Origin: JAAERC01 sp032123495
GTDB lineage: Bacteria; Zixibacteria; MSB-5A5; GN15; PGXB01
Direction: 5' to 3'
DNA: 6,560 nt
Assembly (NCBI GenBank): GCA_032123495.1
Contig: JAQBFG010000237.1
Location: forward strand, 1 to 6,560
Below, piece by piece: positions 1 through 4,389 of the stretch. Position 1 is the stretch's first letter, and each line of letters starts with the position of its first letter. The translations under genes were made by a program, and so were the position numbers. Under the pieces are notes generated by a model that searched no databases, was not told where the DNA came from, and was given only the letters and a program-made list of their open reading frames with translations.

Positions 1-527
1 GCCGTCTGACCTTTGCCTCGGCGGCACTGGAGATATTATACGATCTTTTACCGGAGGATGAACCGCAGGAAAGTTTGTATCACCTGACGATACAATTTCT
101 CAGACTGACCGATCTGGCTCACAAATTATCGCTTTATCCGCTGTTTTTAGCTTACCTGATGAAGTTATTATCGCAATTGGGGTATCGGCCGAATTTTTCC
201 GGATGCGTCGGGTGTGGTAAAGATCTTCAAATTAAAAGTGAAGCTAATGAAAACAATGGATTGGCTTTTTCATCAGAACGAGGCGGATTGGTATGTTCGA
301 CTTGCCAAATCGCCGGGGAGTATTATATTAGGCTTCAATCTGAACAGCAAAAGATAGTCTATGCTCTTCAGACCGCCTCTTTGGCCGAAGCGGCAAGTTT
401 TAGTATAAAATACAAAGAGGCCGAAAATATACTGGAGCTATTATCTAATTTTTTGAGATACCAGACCGGTACCAAAAAATTGAAATCGCTGGAGTTTTTG
501 GAGAAACTAAAAAAAACAAAATTCTAA
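1..527 (+). CDS. recO: RecO recombination mediator, C-terminal part (5' end outside window)
   Basis: RecO loads RecA onto SSB-coated single-stranded DNA together with RecR (RecF pathway of recombinational repair, cytoplasm). The frame is open from base 3 with no stop before the TAA at 525-527, giving about 174 residues; the gene is cut by the window edge, so the N-terminal OB-fold is missing. What is visible is the helical C-terminal domain: an acidic, leucine-rich start with LLPEDEP, then a four-cysteine zinc motif with CxxC at bases 204-215 and a second CxxC at 294-305, the arrangement seen in zinc-binding RecO proteins. The tail is lysine-rich. A TTG at base 75 could be mistaken for a start, but the reading frame and RecO-like residues continue upstream of it, so it is internal. 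The glycyl-tRNA synthetase gene follows after 33 bases, suggesting one operon. Identification rests on the zinc motif, the helical context and this neighbour. Confidence 0.85.
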   Translation, partial: RLTFASAALEILYDLLPEDEPQESLYHLTIQFLRLTDLAHKLSLYPLFLAYLMKLLSQLGYRPNFSGCVGCGKDLQIKSEANENNGLAFSSERGGLVCSTCQIAGEYYIRLQSEQQKIVYALQTASLAEAASFSIKYKEAENILELLSNFLRYQTGTKKLKSLEFLEKLKKTKF

Positions 528-560
528 TTCTAATAGAACGGGAAAGAAACGAGCTATAAA

Positions 561-1871
561 ATGGCAAAACAACCTCAAAATAAAATGGATCAACTGGTCT
601 CACTCTGTAAACGACGTGGTTATATTTTTCCGTCATCGGAGATATATGGCGGACTTACTTCCTGCTGGGACTATGGACCACTTGGTGCCGAGTTAAAACG
701 GAATCTGAAGACTTTCTGGTGGGAATCGATGACCAGTCGCCGCGATGATATCGAAGGGCTCGACGCCGCTATTTTGATGCACCCAAAAGTCTGGGAGACA
801 TCGGGACATGTCGAGGGGTTCAATGATCCGATGATCGACTGCAAAACCTGCAAAGCACGGTATCGGGAAGATGAACTTGTGGGTAAAACCAAATGTCCAA
901 AGTGCGGTAATGCAACTTTGACAGATGCCAAGCAGTTTAATTTGATGTTTAGAACCTTTATGGGACCGGTTGAGGACAGCGCCAGTATAATTTATCTTCG
1001 TCCCGAAACCGCTCAAGGGATATATGTCAATTTTCTCAATGTAAAGAACTCTTCGCGGCAGAAAATCCCATTTGGGGTCGCTCAGATCGGTAAGGCGTTC
1101 AGGAATGAGATCACACCCGGCAACTTCATTTTCCGGACCCGCGAGTTTGAGCAGATGGAGATGCAGTATTTTATTCACCCATCCGAAGATGACAAATGGT
1201 TTGAATACTGGAAAGAGCAACGGATGAACTGGTATCTGGAACTTGGAATAAATAAAGAGAAACTTCGCTGGCATGAGCATGGACCTGATGATCTGGCTCA
1301 TTACGCCAAGTGCGCCTATGACATTGAATATGAATTCCCATTCGGATGGAAAGAACTCGAGGGGGTCCATAACCGCACCGATTTTGATTTGGGACGTCAT
1401 CAGGAAGCAACCGGTAAGGATATGAAATATATCGATGAGCGCTTTAAGGAAAAATTTGTACCGTATATAATTGAGACCTCGGCCGGATGCGACCGCACCT
1501 TGTTAACAGTTCTGGTTGATGCCTACGATGAAGACCCGGACCGGGGAGAAAAATCGGCGGTACTAAAATTATCCCCCAAAATTGCACCGATTAAAGCGGC
1601 CGTTTTCCCGCTGGTGAAAAAAGATGGGATGCCGGAGATCGCTTTGAAGATCTATCAGGAACTAAAAACCAAATTTAAAGTATTTTATGATGCCGGTGGA
1701 TCGGTCGGACGTCGTTATGCCCGGATGGATGAGGCTGGCTGCCCATTTTGTATCACCATTGATGGTCAAACCAAAGAAGACGATACCGTTACGGTTCGCG
1801 ATCGCGACAGTATGGAACAGTCGCGTTATAAAATCGCCGAACTGTTGGATTATATATCCGAACGGGTATAA
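561..1871 (+). CDS. glyS: Glycine--tRNA ligase, single-chain (alpha2) class II type
   Basis: Charges tRNA-Gly with glycine using ATP (cytoplasm, essential for translation). At 436 residues it is the homodimeric archaeal/eukaryotic-like form, not the alpha2beta2 GlyQ/GlyS form; it is somewhat shorter than the roughly 460-500 residues usual in bacteria. Visible parts: N-terminal segment ending in GGLTSCWDYGPLG (res. 31-42); a zinc knuckle with Cys94, Cys97, Cys112 and Cys115; class II motif 2 as FRNEITP with a downstream FRTREFEQME (res. 180-200); class II motif 3 as SAGCDRTLL (res. 307-315); and a C-terminal HGTP anticodon-binding domain from about res. 338, with APIKAAVFPL, VGRRYARMDE and VRDRDSMEQ. 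The ATG at 561 fits the family N-terminus; it has only a weak purine-rich Shine-Dalgarno candidate (GAG, 7 bases upstream), consistent with translation inside an operon behind recO. The gene symbol is ambiguous because glyS and glyQS are both used for this form. Confidence 0.96.
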   Translation: MAKQPQNKMDQLVSLCKRRGYIFPSSEIYGGLTSCWDYGPLGAELKRNLKTFWWESMTSRRDDIEGLDAAILMHPKVWETSGHVEGFNDPMIDCKTCKARYREDELVGKTKCPKCGNATLTDAKQFNLMFRTFMGPVEDSASIIYLRPETAQGIYVNFLNVKNSSRQKIPFGVAQIGKAFRNEITPGNFIFRTREFEQMEMQYFIHPSEDDKWFEYWKEQRMNWYLELGINKEKLRWHEHGPDDLAHYAKCAYDIEYEFPFGWKELEGVHNRTDFDLGRHQEATGKDMKYIDERFKEKFVPYIIETSAGCDRTLLTVLVDAYDEDPDRGEKSAVLKLSPKIAPIKAAVFPLVKKDGMPEIALKIYQELKTKFKVFYDAGGSVGRRYARMDEAGCPFCITIDGQTKEDDTVTVRDRDSMEQSRYKIAELLDYISERV

Positions 1872-1877
1872 ATTATC

Positions 1878-1927
1878 AATTTGAATTCCCTTATGCAGTA
1901 TATTTTATGCATAGGGGAATTCAGATT
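1878..1927 (+). terminator. Strong 20-bp hairpin after the synthetase gene, possible terminator without a U-tract
   Basis: Arms 1878-1897 and 1908-1927 pair over 20 positions with no mismatch if two G-T wobbles (1881-1924 and 1891-1914) are allowed; the loop is 10 bases (1898-1907). Each arm contains a GAATTC. It starts 6 bases after the synthetase stop codon, the usual place for a terminator. The sequence following it lacks a clear T-run (only TTT inside mixed bases), so it may stop transcription poorly, or it may act as a 3' end-stabilising structure instead. The hairpin is seen directly; its role is inferred. Confidence 0.55.
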
Positions 1928-2016
1928 TAGATCATAATTATCTGTAGACAATAAAGTTAAAATGAACCTAAGTTATATATACCACATAGGATAGCTTTCA
2001 GGTACCGGACTTTAGA

Positions 2017-2044
2017 TTGACAAAAATCGATTTTCAGTTATATT
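2017..2044 (+). promoter_or_regulatory. Candidate sigma70-type promoter for the S8 protease gene
   Basis: A perfect TTGACA (2017-2022) is followed after 16 bases by TATATT (2039-2044), a 5/6 match to the -10 consensus. Transcription would begin near 2051, leaving a 5' UTR of about 100 bases. It lies between the hairpin behind the synthetase gene and the protease start, where a promoter is expected. The caveat is that some FCB-group bacteria use a different -33/-7 promoter consensus, and AT-rich DNA yields chance matches. Confidence 0.45.
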
Positions 2045-2074
2045 GTAAAAAACACAATGTTACTTGCTATAGAA

Positions 2075-2110
2075 TATTAGATTTTTGATAAATATTGAAC
2101 AAATCTAATA
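2075..2110 (+). repeat. Perfect 10-bp inverted repeat in the inferred 5' UTR of the protease gene
   Basis: TATTAGATTT at 2075-2084 is exactly reverse-complementary to AAATCTAATA at 2101-2110, separated by 16 bases. It lies about 30 bases downstream of the candidate -10 and 42 bases upstream of the protease ATG. It could fold in the RNA as a weak AU-rich stem, or be a dyad site for a DNA-binding regulator. No known riboswitch or operator is recognised. Confidence 0.4.
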
Positions 2111-2142
2111 AAATGATGAAAAATAATGCTTTTACCATAATT

Positions 2143-2147
2143 AGGAG
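2143..2147 (+). promoter_or_regulatory. Ribosome binding site of the S8 protease gene
   Basis: AGGAG lies 5 bases before the ATG at 2153 and is the best Shine-Dalgarno match among the starts in this window. Together with the signal peptide that begins at this ATG it fixes the start codon. Confidence 0.8.
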
Positions 2148-2152
2148 CCACT

Positions 2153-4324
2153 ATGCTTAAGCGATGTTGTTTACTTTTGGCGGTTTTTTTAATTTTACTG
2201 CCAAATTTCATTCTGGCCGCCGATGATGATGCCAGACCGGTCACAAACAAGGTAAAACTTGACCAACTCAGTCAATTTTATAGCGAAAGACTGTCAACGC
2301 GGCAAACTCAACAATATTATGAACTACTAAATAGTAGTAATGAAGCCCAGATGCGGCTCAATAATAACCCTGATATCCAGTTGATGTATATCAGGGAAAA
2401 CGGTCATCCCGTTTTTTATGCAACTGATAATATTTCTGCGGCCAGAACAATCAGCACCGATGATGTCTGGCCCGGAGGTAGCGGCGGGTTTTCACTGACA
2501 GGTTCCGGAACGGCACAAGGAAAACTTGGTGTCTGGGATGGCGGCGGGGTTCTGCTCTCACATCAGGAATTTGGCGGAAGAGTTGCACAGGTCGATAGTC
2601 CGGGCGCTACTCATTATCATTCCACCCATGTCGCCGGAACAATGGTTGCATCGGGTGTTCAGGCGAATGCGCTGGGAATGTCTTACGAGGCATATCTTAA
2701 TGCTTATGACTGGGATAGTGATGATGCCGAAATGGCAGCCGCTGGCGGCGTTGGCATGAATGTCTCCAATCACTCCTATGGTTCTATTGGCGGATGGTAT
2801 TATAGTGATGGTAACTGGTATTGGTATGGAGACACACAAGTAAGCCCGATCGAGGATTATGGATTCGGTTTTTACGGCTCCCAATGCCAGACTTGGGACA
2901 ATATCGCCTACAATGCACCATACTATCTGATTTGCAAATCAGCCGGGAATGATCGGGATGATACCGGTCCCGGTGCCGGCGGCGGGCATTTTGTCTATGT
3001 TGGCAGTGACTGGGCATGGAGCACTGTTACCCGCAACCCGGATGGCGGTGTTAATCATTATGATTGTATTCCATGGTATGCCAACGCCAAAAACATTATG
3101 ACGGTCGGTGCTGTGGCCGATTATCCAAACGGCTATAATGGTACCGGTTCGGTTGTCATGAGCTCTTTTAGCGGCTGGGGTCCAACCGACGACGGTCGTA
3201 TTAAACCTGACATCGTTGCCAATGGTGTCTCATTATATTCTTGCAACGATGCTGGAACCGCATCATACACCACTTTAAGCGGCACCTCAATGAGTACACC
3301 TAATTTATCAGGATCGCTCAATTTACTTTTTAGGCATTATGAATCAACTCATAGCTCCGTAACTCCATTAGCCTCAACTATGAAAGCTGTTCTCATTCAT
3401 ACTGCCGATGAAGCAGGCAGTTATCCCGGTCCCGATTATAAATTTGGCTGGGGCATGATGAACACGCTGAAAGCCGCCAATGTGATTACGGCTGACATGA
3501 CTGAGACCGATATAATCATTGAAGAATTATTATTAAATTCCGAAACCAGCAGTCATCCGATATCCAGTGATGGTACCGAACCGATACGAGTTACCATTGT
3601 CTGGACCGACCCACCAGGATCACCTCCTCCACGTTCACTTAACCCGACCACGCCGATGCTGGTGAACGACCTTGATATTAGACTTGAACATATTGCAACG
3701 ACAACGGTTTATGAGCCGTACCTGATGATTCCAGCGACCTCTAGACTTCAGGCGTTTAACGGTGATAACGTGCTTGACAATGTGGAAATGATCTATTTGG
3801 ATGCACCCCCGGCCGGTGAATATGAACTTACAATTTCCCACAAAAGCACATTGACTGATGCCGAACAGTGGTATTCTCTGGTAATTACAACCGGTACAAT
3901 TAAATGTTATGATTCCGACAATGATGGTTACGGTAACGAAGGTTACCCCGACAACAGTTGCCCGGTTGATAATTGCTCTGACATCTATAATCCCGATCAG
4001 GATGATCCGGACGCCGATGGGATTGGCACCTTGTGCGATAACTGCCCGGACAATTATAATCCCGGTCAGGAAGATTTGGATTTTGATAATTTTGGCGACG
4101 CCTGCGATTACATTTGCGGCAATGTTGATGATGATGAAAACGATTTAGTTAATATTCTCGATATTGTTTATTTGATAAATTTCAAATATAAAGATGGACC
4201 TCCTCCTGTCTATCTTGCGTCAGCCGATGTTGATGGTGATGCGCAAAACCTGATTAATATTCTGGACATTGTATATCTGATTAACTTCAAATACAAAAGC
4301 GGTCCTGATCTTTTATGTGACTAA
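2153..4324 (+). CDS. Secreted S8 (subtilisin-like, KP-43-type) serine protease with TSP3-like repeats and a dockerin-like tail
   Basis: A 723-residue exported endopeptidase. Residues 1-22 are a classical signal peptide: Lys3/Arg4, a hydrophobic core, and probable cleavage at ILA-AD. Residues about 25-100 look like a propeptide. The catalytic domain has Asp129 in VWDGGG, His156 in HSTHVAGT, oxyanion Asn266 in KSAGND and Ser379 in SGTSMSTP, so all key residues are present; the usual HGTH reads HSTH. An aromatic cluster (res. 215-225) lies between His and Asn. Residues about 450-580 form a beta-sandwich with VTIVWTDPPGSP and LVNDLDIRL, as in KP-43-type subtilases. Residues 585-651 are Cys/Asp-rich thrombospondin type 3-like calcium repeats (two NPxQxD units). 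Residues 655-723 hold two dockerin-like units between Cys655 and Cys722. No Por-type T9SS tail was recognised. Probable role: digestion of extracellular protein, with the tail for attachment or calcium-dependent stability. It has its own promoter candidate and a shared terminator. Substrate is unknown. Confidence 0.95.
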   Translation: MLKRCCLLLAVFLILLPNFILAADDDARPVTNKVKLDQLSQFYSERLSTRQTQQYYELLNSSNEAQMRLNNNPDIQLMYIRENGHPVFYATDNISAARTISTDDVWPGGSGGFSLTGSGTAQGKLGVWDGGGVLLSHQEFGGRVAQVDSPGATHYHSTHVAGTMVASGVQANALGMSYEAYLNAYDWDSDDAEMAAAGGVGMNVSNHSYGSIGGWYYSDGNWYWYGDTQVSPIEDYGFGFYGSQCQTWDNIAYNAPYYLICKSAGNDRDDTGPGAGGGHFVYVGSDWAWSTVTRNPDGGVNHYDCIPWYANAKNIMTVGAVADYPNGYNGTGSVVMSSFSGWGPTDDGRIKPDIVANGVSLYSCNDAGTASYTTLSGTSMSTPNLSGSLNLLFRHYESTHSSVTPLASTMKAVLIHTADEAGSYPGPDYKFGWGMMNTLKAANVITADMTETDIIIEELLLNSETSSHPISSDGTEPIRVTIVWTDPPGSPPPRSLNPTTPMLVNDLDIRLEHIATTTVYEPYLMIPATSRLQAFNGDNVLDNVEMIYLDAPPAGEYELTISHKSTLTDAEQWYSLVITTGTIKCYDSDNDGYGNEGYPDNSCPVDNCSDIYNPDQDDPDADGIGTLCDNCPDNYNPGQEDLDFDNFGDACDYICGNVDDDENDLVNILDIVYLINFKYKDGPPPVYLASADVDGDAQNLINILDIVYLINFKYKSGPDLLCD
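4151..4297 (+). repeat. Tandem dockerin-like repeat pair in the protease C-terminus
   Basis: Two coding units give the identical 14 residues NILDIVYLINFKYK at 4151-4192 (res. 667-680) and 4256-4297 (res. 702-715), 105 bases apart. Each is preceded by a calcium-loop-like acidic stretch (NVDDDENDLV and DVDGDAQNLI) and followed by GP. The 42-base copies differ at 7 positions, all synonymous. The layout resembles the duplicated EF-hand-like motif of type I dockerins. A cohesin partner is not visible here. Confidence 0.8.
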
Positions 4325-4333
4325 TCAATAAAT

Positions 4334-4370
4334 AAAAAACGGACGATCTATAACAGATTGTCCGTTTTTT
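4334..4370. terminator. Bidirectional Rho-independent terminator between convergent genes
   Basis: An 11-bp stem (ACGGACGATCT at 4339-4349 and AGATTGTCCGT at 4355-4365, with one G-T wobble) closes a 5-base loop. It is flanked by an A-run at 4334-4339 and a T-run starting at 4365, so each strand reads as a stem followed by a U-tract. It begins 10 bases after the protease stop codon and ends 20 bases before the stop of the minus-strand gene, and so can serve both. Confidence 0.9.
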
Positions 4371-4389
4371 TTATGAATAAAATTTGCAT

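Noticed and set aside
75..527. Complete 150-residue gene starting at TTG 75
   Set aside because: The frame stays open and RecO-like upstream to the window edge, so this is the 3' part of a longer recO and TTG 75 is internal.
693..1400. Long open frame on the minus strand (235 codons) inside the synthetase gene
   Set aside because: It lies antisense to a fully conserved GlyRS, has no recognisable domain and no ribosome binding site; it is a shadow of the coding frame.
1893..1937. Fourteen-codon reading frame inside the hairpin after the synthetase gene
   Set aside because: It consists mainly of hairpin sequence and has no ribosome binding site.
1945..1979. TAGACA (1945-1950) and TATATA (1974-1979) as a second promoter
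   Set aside because: The spacing is 23 bases, too long for a sigma70 promoter; the TTGACA/TATATT pair downstream is better.
2113..2160. Fifteen-codon upstream reading frame overlapping the protease start by 8 bases
   Set aside because: It has no Shine-Dalgarno sequence and no amino-acid bias like an attenuator leader; the AT-rich region makes short frames likely by chance.
3909..4148. Forward-strand open frame of 79 codons inside the TSP3-like region, rich in Met, Thr and Ile
   Set aside because: It is an out-of-frame reading of Asp/Asn/Cys-rich repeat codons of the protease; low complexity and no start signal.
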